From a virus, in the IMG/VR virus record IMGVR_UViG_3300027708_000032, positions 62,001 to 126,000 of that record: a DNA stretch of 64,000 nucleotides. One strand, given 5' to 3'. Each line of letters starts with the position of its first letter. The first letter of the stretch is position 1. Below the pieces are notes generated by a model. It was not told the origin of the DNA. It saw nothing but the letters and a program-made list of their open reading frames with translations, and made no database searches. Shown in pieces: positions 44,907 through 53,446 of this stretch. The position numbers and the translations under genes are program-made.

Positions 44907-45672
44907 TATGTATGGTTTTTATATTTATAATTTTTCCATTAGCTATATCATATGTAGCATCTTTATGCAAAAGCATTTCTTGTTTAAGATGTTCAACATC
45001 TAGTTTAGTATTTCTAGTTTCACCTATTCCACCCTTATGACTTATTTCAAACGCAAACTTTTCACATGGTACCGTCATAGGAGGATTAAAATGAAAGTAG
45101 GTATTTATATAGCTCTCATCATTTACACCAGGTTCATACGGTATTTTCTTATCTTCTATCTGCCACTCTCTAAGAGTTTTGCAAAAGTCTACCACTCTAT
45201 CTTTCTTACCACCAAAGAATGCTCCATAGTGATATGTATATGGTAGTTTACTATCTAATGGTACATAAGCTTTAGACTTTTCAAACCTGTCAAAACCAGC
45301 ACCATTTTTTAACCAGTCTCTATTACCATAGTGTTCTCCACCTACCATGTCTCCAAGAAACCAATCTGCAGTAAAGTCTCTAGACACACTAGTATCAGCA
45401 TCAAAGTAGTAGAGATAATCACTATCACAATCTGCAAGATCTACTATGTTTCTAAACTTATCATTTGTAGCATCCACCCAACTAGTATGATGAGCAGGAT
45501 GATACTCTACCTTTATATCATCAGATATATAAGCAGCAGGATCTTCATCTGAAAAAAAGTAAAACTTAATTTCAGACTCTCCTTTATAATGATGCATAAA
45601 CTTTTTAATAAATCTAACCCCTAGAACGAAGTAGGAGTTAGTAGCTAGTATTACTATTCCTATTTTAGACAT
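44890..45672 (-). CDS. GT6-family (ABO blood-group type) glycosyltransferase (260 aa)
   Basis: Four features match GT6 enzymes: the DxD motif YYFDADTSV (D91, D93); FDRFEKSKAYVPLD (127-140), equivalent to the family's 'RRPxSxAYIP' segment; YHYGAFFGGKKDRV (147-160), equivalent to 'YYxGAFFGG'; and NDESYINTYF (184-193), equivalent to 'HDESHLNKYF'. GT6 enzymes are retaining alpha-1,3-galactosyl- or N-acetylgalactosaminyltransferases, including the human ABO enzymes. Bacterial relatives usually have NxN in place of DxD, so the intact DxD here is notable. At 260 residues it is a bare catalytic domain without stem or membrane anchor. Stop codon is TGA, unlike the TAA of nearly all genes here. It follows another glycosyltransferase by an overlapping start and precedes the methyltransferase. 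Specificity beyond the family is not claimed. Confidence 0.85.
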   Translation of the reverse strand: MSKIGIVILATNSYFVLGVRFIKKFMHHYKGESEIKFYFFSDEDPAAYISDDIKVEYHPAHHTSWVDATNDKFRNIVDLADCDSDYLYYFDADTSVSRDFTADWFLGDMVGGEHYGNRDWLKNGAGFDRFEKSKAYVPLDSKLPYTYHYGAFFGGKKDRVVDFCKTLREWQIEDKKIPYEPGVNDESYINTYFHFNPPMTVPCEKFAFEISHKGGIGETRNTKLDVEHLKQEMLLHKDATYDIANGKIINIKTIHNANTY

Positions 45673-46577
45673 GATGTTTGTTTGGTTTTTATAATTTCTT
45701 GAACGTAGTTAAAAGAGCAGAAGTTTGTATTAAATGCTTGGTTTTCTATATCTGCATATGGTAGCTTGCTCATGTATGCACCCTTGTAGAAAAGATCTTT
45801 TCTGTCTGCTGTTACGCCAGCATTGTGAAAGATGGGATGCTTATCATAGTCTGATATATGAGAAGTGGCCCATGAGAATGAAAGCTTATCAGAAACTTTT
45901 ACAACACCTCCAAAGAACCATAGGTTCCATAGTACAGCCCACATATCAGCACACCATATCTGTAGTGCATGAGGTGGGTTATCTTTTTTAATCTGGTCAT
46001 TAACCATTCTAAAAAGATTTTCAGAGTCATAATACACTTTCTTCCAAAACTCTACAGGAATATTTTTCATGAGATACTGAGCTCCACCACTTTCTTTCTC
46101 ATTAAGAACTACATGTTCTTTGTTTACATTCACTATAGATGTCATTAAATCTAGATAGTGCTCTCCTTTAGAACGTATATAGTTAGCACCTATGTAACTG
46201 ACAGTATCACTTACATAGTTTATCTCATCTTGTAATAGTTCACTAAAGTCTATAGGTTTGCTAAAAATAATATCACAGTCATGGTAGAATACTGTTTCCT
46301 TTGCTAGTTCAGGATAACGCAGCCAATGCTGGTGCAGAATATGGGGACGTATACTAGAAATATACCCTGGTTTAACTCTTTCATCTTTGTAAAAGAAAAA
46401 TCTAACAGTGTTATAATTAGCTGCTAGCTTAGTCCAATTTTCTGGAATCTTTCCTGAATAACCAGCTACTATTTCTATATTATTAGGATTAACTCCATTT
46501 TTAATAAAGTTGTTAATCATAACCTCCACCTGCCAAGTATAGTAGTCTATAGCAGGTTGTGCACAAATAAATCTCAT
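45660..46577 (-). CDS. GT-A-type glycosyltransferase (305 aa)
   Basis: The segment ETVFYHDCDIIFSKPIDF (94-111) contains a DxD motif (D100, D102) at the end of a hydrophobic strand, the usual metal- and sugar-nucleotide-binding site of GT-A enzymes. Further candidate acceptor or catalytic segments are LQIWCADMWAVLWNLW and HPIFHNAGV. I cannot assign a numbered family. It is the first gene of the sugar-modification cassette, 28 nt after a Thr-rich appendage gene. It ends with TAG, overlapping the GT6 start by 13 nt; this is the only TAG stop I saw. The leader contains a repeated AAAACCAAAC sequence. A role in glycosylating appendage proteins is inferred from context. Confidence 0.7.
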   Translation of the reverse strand: MRFICAQPAIDYYTWQVEVMINNFIKNGVNPNNIEIVAGYSGKIPENWTKLAANYNTVRFFFYKDERVKPGYISSIRPHILHQHWLRYPELAKETVFYHDCDIIFSKPIDFSELLQDEINYVSDTVSYIGANYIRSKGEHYLDLMTSIVNVNKEHVVLNEKESGGAQYLMKNIPVEFWKKVYYDSENLFRMVNDQIKKDNPPHALQIWCADMWAVLWNLWFFGGVVKVSDKLSFSWATSHISDYDKHPIFHNAGVTADRKDLFYKGAYMSKLPYADIENQAFNTNFCSFNYVQEIIKTKQTSCLK

Positions 46578-46604
46578 ATGTTGGTTTTAGTTTGGTTTTA
46601 TTTT

Positions 46605-48230
46605 TTAACAAGCTACATCAACTAATACAATACTTGCTCCACTTACTCCTCCAGCATCATCAAGGAATACTCCAGTAAATGTTATAACTCCTGGTGCAGT
46701 TATTTGTACACAAGTTGGTGTACCATTGGAATCTGTTAATATTACAGAACCATGAATATCAAAATTATTTATAGTTACTTCAAAATCATATAAACCATTA
46801 GGTAATGTAATAGTACCATCTTGTAATGATGTAAGAGGGTATGTTCCAGCATCTAATGGTAAAGGTAATCCTGAACCTAGATCAGTTATTGATAGTATTT
46901 CCATACCATAAGTAACATCTGAATTTTGAATATGCATTATAGTAACAGTAGGATTAACTGTAGTCGTTGTACTAGTGGTTGTTGTTATAGCAGGATCAGC
47001 TGTTGTTGTTGTCGTTGTAGTAGGCTCTACAGTTGTAGTTGTAGTTGTAGTAGGTTCTATAGTAGTGGTCGTTGTAGTAGGTTCTGCTGTTGTGGTTGTA
47101 GTAGTTGTAGGTATTTCAGTGGTAGTAGTTGTAGTAGTAGGAATATCCTGACATACATATTGTGTACCAACTGGAACACAATCTGGACCTTCTATAAATG
47201 AAGTAATACAATTTGCACCAATAAGTGGATTAGAACCACAAACTGTATAAGATCCTCCAGGAGGTAAACTTGGTACATATTGTAATATACCATTACAATC
47301 ATTATATTTAGCTGCAATTGGATCAGAATAAACAGCACATGTGTTAAAGAAGGTTATGCAATGACAGTTAGGAGCTGGATTAGGAGCAGGACAAGCTACA
47401 CCAGGTGTAACTGTAACACCAGCTATTGTAGGAATAGAATCTAAACAAGCACAGATTTCTGCTGTATTATTTAAAGGATCTCCAAGTACAACAACACCGT
47501 TAGGATCAGGTAGACCTGTCAAACAATCTGTAAATGGAACTGTTACATCAAAACCAGAATTGTTAGTAACAGTATATGTAGCACACTCACATAAGAATGG
47601 AGCAAATGGACTAGCTGTTGTTGTAGTAGTAGTGCTAGACGTAGTACTTGTTGTGCTAGTAGTTGTAGGACATAAATCTAATGCATTAACTACACCATTG
47701 ATCATTGTAACCACTCCTGGCTGACCACCAATAATATAATAACCATTTGGTACAAGTGTACAATCTGTAGTATCTCCATTATATATAACAGATCCATATG
47801 ATAAAGAAGAACCTTGTGCAGTTATACCTGTTAATGTATTTCCACCTGGATCAGCTAGATATTGGTTATATGCATTACAAGCATCTACAAGATTAGCATT
47901 AAAGCTTACACCATTTATAGCAGTATTAAAATTATAGGTAGTCAATCCTGTAGGTCTTACACATACAGTGGTAGTAGTTGTGGTGGTAGTTGTACAAGGG
48001 TCAAGCTGTGCAATAATAATATTAAGAATCTGTGTTACAGTGCTACCACTTGTTATACCATAACATGTTAAGTCTGGTCCATTGTATATAATACAATCAG
48101 ACTGATAAGCTTCTTCACATATTATAGCATCAGGGCACAACGTTGTTGTGGTTGTTGTTGTAGTACCCACCTTAGCTGGAGGACAACAACATGGTAAGTT
48201 ATAGTATGAATTATTGCAACCGCACGCCAT
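46605..48230 (-). CDS. Thr-rich (mucin-like) virion appendage protein (541 aa)
   Basis: Begins with a Cys-rich tag (MACGCNN, then CCCPP) and a short Thr run, followed by DCIIYNGPDLTC (45-56), a motif shared with two other appendage proteins in this block. The rest alternates small Cys-containing beta domains (for example DLC, CECAT, CHCIT, CVPVGTQYVC) with Thr tracts near 23-30, 83-89, 190-208 and 365-425, the longest built from repeats of the type EPTTTTTTT. The C-terminal 110 residues form a beta-rich globular domain ending ASIVLVDVAC. It is probably a fibre or surface protein whose linkers hold binding domains apart. The glycosyltransferase genes follow immediately. No enzymatic motif. Confidence 0.6.
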   Translation of the reverse strand: MACGCNNSYYNLPCCCPPAKVGTTTTTTTTLCPDAIICEEAYQSDCIIYNGPDLTCYGITSGSTVTQILNIIIAQLDPCTTTTTTTTTVCVRPTGLTTYNFNTAINGVSFNANLVDACNAYNQYLADPGGNTLTGITAQGSSLSYGSVIYNGDTTDCTLVPNGYYIIGGQPGVVTMINGVVNALDLCPTTTSTTSTTSSTTTTTTASPFAPFLCECATYTVTNNSGFDVTVPFTDCLTGLPDPNGVVVLGDPLNNTAEICACLDSIPTIAGVTVTPGVACPAPNPAPNCHCITFFNTCAVYSDPIAAKYNDCNGILQYVPSLPPGGSYTVCGSNPLIGANCITSFIEGPDCVPVGTQYVCQDIPTTTTTTTEIPTTTTTTTAEPTTTTTTIEPTTTTTTTVEPTTTTTTTADPAITTTTSTTTTVNPTVTIMHIQNSDVTYGMEILSITDLGSGLPLPLDAGTYPLTSLQDGTITLPNGLYDFEVTINNFDIHGSVILTDSNGTPTCVQITAPGVITFTGVFLDDAGGVSGASIVLVDVAC

Positions 48231-48250
48231 TTTATTTATATTTTAATGTT

Positions 48251-49108
48251 TTAAAAACAACTACCTAAATCTATTATTAAACCTGTAACATCAACTCTAT
48301 ATACAGTATCATATGAATCTAGTGACATTCTATATAAACCAGGATTTACTGGTGTACCATATGAATCTGCATATATATAACACCCTAGCCCTACTGTTTC
48401 ACAGTTACTATACACTTCATATTCTTGACCATAACAATCATACATATTAAAAGGAGATGGCCTACCTGTAGGAGATGTAGTAGTAGTTGTAGGTAGTGGT
48501 GTAATATCATTTATAACACCTGCTTTAATATTATAACAGTTAAAGCCATCTGAATAAGTACCATCTATTACTACACTTGTAAGATATGGATCAGCATATA
48601 ATGTATTACAAGGAGGATTTAGGGTTAATGAGAAACATCCTGAAGGTAAATAGTATGTTGTAGGATTGAGTAAAAACTCTTCTCCTGCTGTAATACAAGA
48701 TGTTGAATTAGTAGTTCCACCATACCCTAATAATATAGGAACACCAGGAGCAGTGGTTGTACTAGTCGTTGTACTAGTAGAAGTTGTGCTTGTAGTAGTT
48801 GGTTCTAGTGTTGTAGTACTTGTCGTTGTAGATGTTGTAATAGGTTCTAATGTAGTGGTAGTTGTAGTAGTAATGATATTTAAAAAGATGTCTAAACTAA
48901 CTGGACAATCTATAGCAGTAGATACCACTCTTATAGTAACAGCATCATTAGGTACATTAATAGATACAAACCCAGCCAAAAGCTGAGCTCTTGTAACACC
49001 TGTTTCAAAAGGACCTGTAACCACTCCTGTATTATCTAGAGAATAGAAGTTAAAGGGACCTGTTCCAGGACCTATTGTACTTACTGTTATGATTGCTGTT
49101 TGTGCCAT
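48251..49108 (-). CDS. Thr-rich (mucin-like) virion appendage protein (285 aa)
   Basis: An N-terminal beta domain of about 78 residues is followed by a long Thr/Ser tract (about 79-130, units such as LEPTTTSTT). A second Cys-containing domain follows (NSTSCITAGEEFLLNP, then SDGFNCYNIKAGV), then a short TTTTTS linker and a third small domain ending LIIDLGSCF. The second domain resembles a segment of the 541-aa neighbour (YYIIGGQPGVVTMINGVV), suggesting a shared repeat module. It lies between the other two Thr-rich genes with gaps of 10-20 nt. It is presumably a virion fibre or decoration protein; the linkers are candidate O-glycosylation regions. Confidence 0.6.
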   Translation of the reverse strand: MAQTAIITVSTIGPGTGPFNFYSLDNTGVVTGPFETGVTRAQLLAGFVSINVPNDAVTIRVVSTAIDCPVSLDIFLNIITTTTTTTLEPITTSTTTSTTTLEPTTTSTTSTSTTTSTTTAPGVPILLGYGGTTNSTSCITAGEEFLLNPTTYYLPSGCFSLTLNPPCNTLYADPYLTSVVIDGTYSDGFNCYNIKAGVINDITPLPTTTTTSPTGRPSPFNMYDCYGQEYEVYSNCETVGLGCYIYADSYGTPVNPGLYRMSLDSYDTVYRVDVTGLIIDLGSCF

Positions 49109-49118
49109 TTATATTCTA

Positions 49119-52100
49119 TTAAGGAGGACTAGTGGTTGTACTAGTGGTTGTTGTTGTTGGTAAATTAGAACAATTTTGTGTTATCACTGCACCACCAGAT
49201 ATTTCATATACTGTTGTATAAATTGCATTTCCTGTTATTCCAACTCCAGTATAACAACCATTAGCATCTAAAAGTGTTTCTATTTTATAATTATTTAAAG
49301 CATCTGCTGTATTAGTAATAGTAGCTCTATAAAAATGTCTATATGATCTAAGAAACTTTGAAACATTACCTGGATATGAATCACGACACCATCCTGTTGG
49401 AATAGTTGACGTACCAAAAACACTATAAATACTACCCCAAGTTGCTGCTACTATATAATCTTGTATCCATGCAAACATTGGATTTTGTAAAGTTGGAGCA
49501 GTAAAAGCCCATTGTATACCATATGATGAACCAGTAACTTTTATATATGTTGTGTAGCTATAAGCAGGACCTGATGTATTAATAGTGTTAGCACCATTAT
49601 GATCAGAAACTCCTAAAGTTCCACAATTAGTAGCAAGACCTGAACTTCCTGGACATAATGAAGGAGTAATATAACCATAAGCTATATTAGCAAGTGTTAA
49701 TGATATTGTTTTAGTAGCATTATCAAAGTTTACAAATGTTCCATAGTGAAAAATGAAATCTTTATTAATAATAGTATCACCAGGAGTGTTGGCTACTCTC
49801 ACTCTAAATACTACATATTTATAATAATCTATAGTAGTATTAGAAGGAAGAGTAAATGTTCTATTAGATGGATTATATCCAGGAACATGTATAGCCATTG
49901 CTGTAAAGTAGTCATTATAATATGAATCATAATCTGCCTGTTGACTAAATACATATGTATATGTTACGTTACCAGTAGTTCCTGTTTTACTAATAGTATA
50001 ACCACCTGCTGCTAATATATTAGTATTACCAGTATTTCCTACATTACTGCTTCCACAACTTGCTTGATTTCTTAAATAAGTCCTAATATTTAGTGTAGAA
50101 GATGTCCAAGTATATCCACCATATTGACCATCATAATATCCATAAACACCAATATATTTCATTAAATCTGATGAAGCATTAGTATCTTGGTTAGCACCAG
50201 TACCTGTTATAGCAGGATATTGAGCAAACTGCATATCTAATGTATATCTACAAGCATTAGTATCATATGCTAAAGTAGGATGACATACATCTAATATTGG
50301 TTTTGTATAATTTAAACTAAAGGATGCTAAACACTTCATAGATAAATCCCAGTTAGTATTAGCATTAGCAGGAGCATTATATGAAGCTGTTATTGTAATT
50401 TTTATATAATCACCAGGAGTATATGTAAAAGGTGTTAAATTAATTACATCTTTGTAACTTTCCCTTTTTACTAATTTAGGTGTTACTGTATAGTTATCAG
50501 TAGCATTATCAGTACCTATAACTAAATCATGCATTACAGTTTCAGTTGCACCACTTACATATGAAAACTTAAGTCTATCAGCTATGAGATAACCATTAAA
50601 AAAATACGCAAAATACTGTACAGTACCGTCTAGATCAAAGGCTATTGTCTTAGAAGCTTCTGAAGCTAACTGAGTACCATTTTGATAAGCTACTAAATGC
50701 GTATAGTTACCAGTAGTAACAGTACCATTAGTGCAATTAAAGTTTTGTACTAGTATAGGTGTAAGACATGTAGCAAGATCCGTTGCAGAGTTATATCCTG
50801 ATCTAGGAGTAGATGTATATGTAATACCACCTATTGTTGCATATCTAATAACTGGCACCCAATACCCTGCAATAACAGGAATAGTATTGGTTCCTGTAAG
50901 AGGATGAGCTGTACCAACTGCTGAACCAAACAATGCAGCACCAGCTGTTTTACCTGTTACAAATTGTACAGTACCTAATGGATCAGTTAATTGATCTTTT
51001 CTATACCAATCTATTACATAATCACTTATAATACATGCTCCTCCTACTGGAGAAAAAAGATCTCCTACATTAATAAAACCAATAGGATTTGGTTCTTGAC
51101 TAAGAAATGAAGGAGTACAATCTGTACACTTGTTAAAATTAGGTATAGTGGTGGTAGTACTAGTAGTGCTAGTAGTGGTACTAGTAGTGGATGTCGTACT
51201 TGTAGTAGACGTAGTACTAGTTGTAGTAGTAGGTGCTAACGTAGTAGTACTAGTAGTGGACGTTGTTGACGTAGTACTAGTTGTCGTTGGTCTAAGTGTT
51301 GTTGTACTAGTTGTACTAGTTGTGGACGTAGTACTACTTGTTGTACTCGTAGTACTAGTGGTGCTAGTAGTAGTAGGAGCCAATGTTGTGGTTGACGTAG
51401 TACTTGTCGTAGATGTCGTAGTAGGCGGTGCTGTAGTTGTACTTGTAGTAGATGTAGACGTTGTGCTAGTAGTAGTTGGTCTTGCTGTAGTCGTACTGGT
51501 GGTACTTGTGGTAGATGTAGTTGTTGTAGGAGGAATGGTTTGTATAGCACAAACATTATCTATAAACATATAATAAACACCATCCCCAGGTCTACTATCT
51601 ACACCATATATAGAAAGGTATCCATTTCCTGTACATGTTAATGTAACATCTACAAGAGTGTTACCTATAACATTCTGAATAGCACTAGCTGTTGTACCTG
51701 CATAAACTCTTATACTTTTATTATTTAAAAAACCAGAGTTTATAATAGTAAGATCTAATGTTATTCTATATGTAAATCCTACAGTTAATACATTTTGACC
51801 AATATAACCACCTGTTGTACCACCATTATAAGCAGCTCTACCTGCATCCCATACCCAATCAGATGTAGCAGCACTAGGAAGAGCAGTTTTACCTACTTCC
51901 CATTGTGATAAATCTGTATCAAAAGATGGGTTATTAAACTGGTTAATACAATTTCTAAGTGGGTTAAGAGTTGTACTAGTTGTTGTACTACTTGTTGTAG
52001 TAGGAGCAGCAGTGGTTGTGCTCGTGGTAGATGTTGTACTGGTACTAGATGTAGTTGAAGTACTACTAGTAGTAGTTATTGGAGCAGCTGTAGTTGTTGA

Positions 52101-52820
52101 TGTAGTGCTAGTAGTAGATGTTGTACTGGTTGTAGTAGGTGTAGTTATACAAGCAGCATCACCACAAAATCCCTTACGACCAGTTAAACCTAAAGGTGTA
52201 GGGTTTTCAAGATATGCTATTGTAGTTATAGACTGTGTACAAAAATCAATATACTCACCATAATTTAAAGTAACTAAAACTCTTCTATTATTACAATCTA
52301 CATATCTAAACGAATAACTAACACCTTCTAAATTACTACCATTAACCATTGTCCAACAACCACAAGGAGGTGCAGTGGTTGTAGATGTAGTGCTCGTTGT
52401 TGTTTCTGGTGGAGCCGTAGTAGTAGACGTGGTACTAGTAGATGTAGTGGATGTCGTTGTACTTGTAGTGCTTGTTGTACTTGTGGTACTAGTCGTACTG
52501 GTAGTGGATGTTGTAGATGTTGTGGTTGTCGTAGATGTTGTAGTAATATAATAAGTCTCGGCTGTACCACCTACCAACTGACAACAAACCTCTGGAGGAA
52601 AGTATACAGCAAGAATGTTTAGTAACACACTCATTAATGATTGACCATTAGTAACATTTATACATTCATGATCTGGTCCTGAATAAGTTACACAATCAAT
52701 ATCTGGCTTTTCTTCACATGGATCAATAGGCTGACAAGTAGTAAGTCCTGTAACACCTGGTGGTGTACAGAACATACATGGGTCACATGTTTTAGAAGCA
52801 GTATTACAATTACAAGCCAT
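49119..52820 (-). CDS. large Thr-rich (mucin-like) virion appendage protein (1233 aa)
   Basis: Starts MACNCN with clustered Cys residues, then DCVTYSGPDHEC (42-53), the motif also present in the 541- and 423-aa proteins. Four Thr/Ser blocks built from TST/STT units with periodic APP or APTT breaks lie near residues 93-155, 225-285, 428-560 and at the extreme C-terminus. They separate a Cys-containing small domain (about 160-220), a carbohydrate-binding-like beta domain (about 290-425, with FNNPSFDTDLSQWEVG and YIGQNV, an opening typical of jelly-roll CBM-type modules) and a large beta-rich C-terminal region (about 565-1215). The likely role is an adhesive fibre that recognises surface glycans. 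The repetitive DNA probably makes tract length variable. The CBM-like call is by pattern only. Confidence 0.65.
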   Translation of the reverse strand: MACNCNTASKTCDPCMFCTPPGVTGLTTCQPIDPCEEKPDIDCVTYSGPDHECINVTNGQSLMSVLLNILAVYFPPEVCCQLVGGTAETYYITTTSTTTTTSTTSTTSTTSTTSTTSTTSTTTSTTSTSTTSTTTAPPETTTSTTSTTTAPPCGCWTMVNGSNLEGVSYSFRYVDCNNRRVLVTLNYGEYIDFCTQSITTIAYLENPTPLGLTGRKGFCGDAACITTPTTTSTTSTTSTTSTTTAAPITTTSSTSTTSSTSTTSTTSTTTAAPTTTSSTTTSTTLNPLRNCINQFNNPSFDTDLSQWEVGKTALPSAATSDWVWDAGRAAYNGGTTGGYIGQNVLTVGFTYRITLDLTIINSGFLNNKSIRVYAGTTASAIQNVIGNTLVDVTLTCTGNGYLSIYGVDSRPGDGVYYMFIDNVCAIQTIPPTTTTSTTSTTSTTTARPTTTSTTSTSTTSTTTAPPTTTSTTSTTSTTTLAPTTTSTTSTTSTTSSTTSTTSTTSTTTLRPTTTSTTSTTSTTSTTTLAPTTTTSTTSTTSTTSTTSTTTSTTSTTTTIPNFNKCTDCTPSFLSQEPNPIGFINVGDLFSPVGGACIISDYVIDWYRKDQLTDPLGTVQFVTGKTAGAALFGSAVGTAHPLTGTNTIPVIAGYWVPVIRYATIGGITYTSTPRSGYNSATDLATCLTPILVQNFNCTNGTVTTGNYTHLVAYQNGTQLASEASKTIAFDLDGTVQYFAYFFNGYLIADRLKFSYVSGATETVMHDLVIGTDNATDNYTVTPKLVKRESYKDVINLTPFTYTPGDYIKITITASYNAPANANTNWDLSMKCLASFSLNYTKPILDVCHPTLAYDTNACRYTLDMQFAQYPAITGTGANQDTNASSDLMKYIGVYGYYDGQYGGYTWTSSTLNIRTYLRNQASCGSSNVGNTGNTNILAAGGYTISKTGTTGNVTYTYVFSQQADYDSYYNDYFTAMAIHVPGYNPSNRTFTLPSNTTIDYYKYVVFRVRVANTPGDTIINKDFIFHYGTFVNFDNATKTISLTLANIAYGYITPSLCPGSSGLATNCGTLGVSDHNGANTINTSGPAYSYTTYIKVTGSSYGIQWAFTAPTLQNPMFAWIQDYIVAATWGSIYSVFGTSTIPTGWCRDSYPGNVSKFLRSYRHFYRATITNTADALNNYKIETLLDANGCYTGVGITGNAIYTTVYEISGGAVITQNCSNLPTTTTTSTTTSPP
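51130..51530. repeat. low-complexity trinucleotide/hexanucleotide repeat encoding Thr/Ser tract
   Basis: On the plus strand this reads as many imperfect copies of GTAGTACTAGT- and GTTGTACTAG-like units; on the coding minus strand these give ACT/ACA/AGT codons for Thr and Ser. Synonymous codons are mixed, so the protein repeat is better conserved than the DNA repeat. Similar smaller blocks occur at about 52370-52545, 51975-52140, 48735-48870 and 46955-47145. These repeats are likely recombination or slippage hot spots. Confidence 0.85.
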
Positions 52821-52833
52821 TTATTAGTTTTTA

Positions 52834-53427
52834 TTAAGGTGCTGGTGGTAAACTATTATAACAAGGATCTACTATAGTATATCCTGTTTGTGGTAAACAA
52901 TCTGCCTGTAGTTCACCATATATATAAATGTATCCAGTGTTATCTGCATTTCTCACTTTAAGAATAGGAAAGTCTGTTCCTAATACTTTAAGAATATATG
53001 ATTGTTCAGAGTTAAATTCAGGAATACTATTATTTCCAGAATAACTTATTTTATATCCTATTACTTTAATTCTATCATCTCCTAAATCATTTACCATAGA
53101 TACAAAACTTTTACCTGTTATTGGAAAATTTATTTCAGATACTGTAATTGTTTCTGAACCTAATATTAATGCACTAGTTTTATAATTATTACTAGCAATC
53201 CCTTTCCAAAATAATATATAACAACTAGCTGGAAGTTCTGTAATAGTGAGGCATCCAGATGATGCTGTAAGATCACCACTAAGTGTCGTATATGTAACAC
53301 TTGTTGCAGTATCTTCTATGTAAAAACTTCCTATAGAAGTCTCTATAGTATATGGTGTACCACTTATAGTGTAGTTAATTCTTATTACACCTGATGTTCC
53401 TGAAACTGTTATTAAACAAGCAGCCAT
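52834..53427 (-). CDS. small beta-rich appendage protein (197 aa)
   Basis: No family recognised. The protein is predicted beta-rich from alternating hydrophobic/polar residues (VIRINYTISGTPYTIETSIG, split here as VIRINYTI and YTIETSIG) and has a few Cys residues (GCLTI, SCYILF, ADCLP). It ends Pro-rich (NSLPPAP). Spacing to neighbours is 13 and 19 nt within the appendage block. Size and composition suggest a fibre subunit, chaperone or decoration protein; I cannot choose between them. Confidence 0.5.
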   Translation of the reverse strand: MAACLITVSGTSGVIRINYTISGTPYTIETSIGSFYIEDTATSVTYTTLSGDLTASSGCLTITELPASCYILFWKGIASNNYKTSALILGSETITVSEINFPITGKSFVSMVNDLGDDRIKVIGYKISYSGNNSIPEFNSEQSYILKVLGTDFPILKVRNADNTGYIYIYGELQADCLPQTGYTIVDPCYNSLPPAP

Positions 53428-53446
53428 TTATATAAATTTTAAAGTA

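Noticed and set aside
51130-51573. Plus-strand ORF of Val/Leu-rich sequence
   Set aside because: It is the exact antisense of the Thr/Ser repeat in the 1,233-aa gene; GTA/GTT codons opposite ACT/ACA explain it. The same applies to 48666-48986 and 52012-52263.
51130-52545. Possible CRISPR array or other direct-repeat array
   Set aside because: Units are short, variable and in frame with Thr/Ser codons; there are no unique spacers of constant length.
46605-52820. Diversity-generating retroelement variable region
   Set aside because: No reverse transcriptase or template repeat was seen in the window, and the repeats are homopolymer-like rather than adenine-targeted variants.
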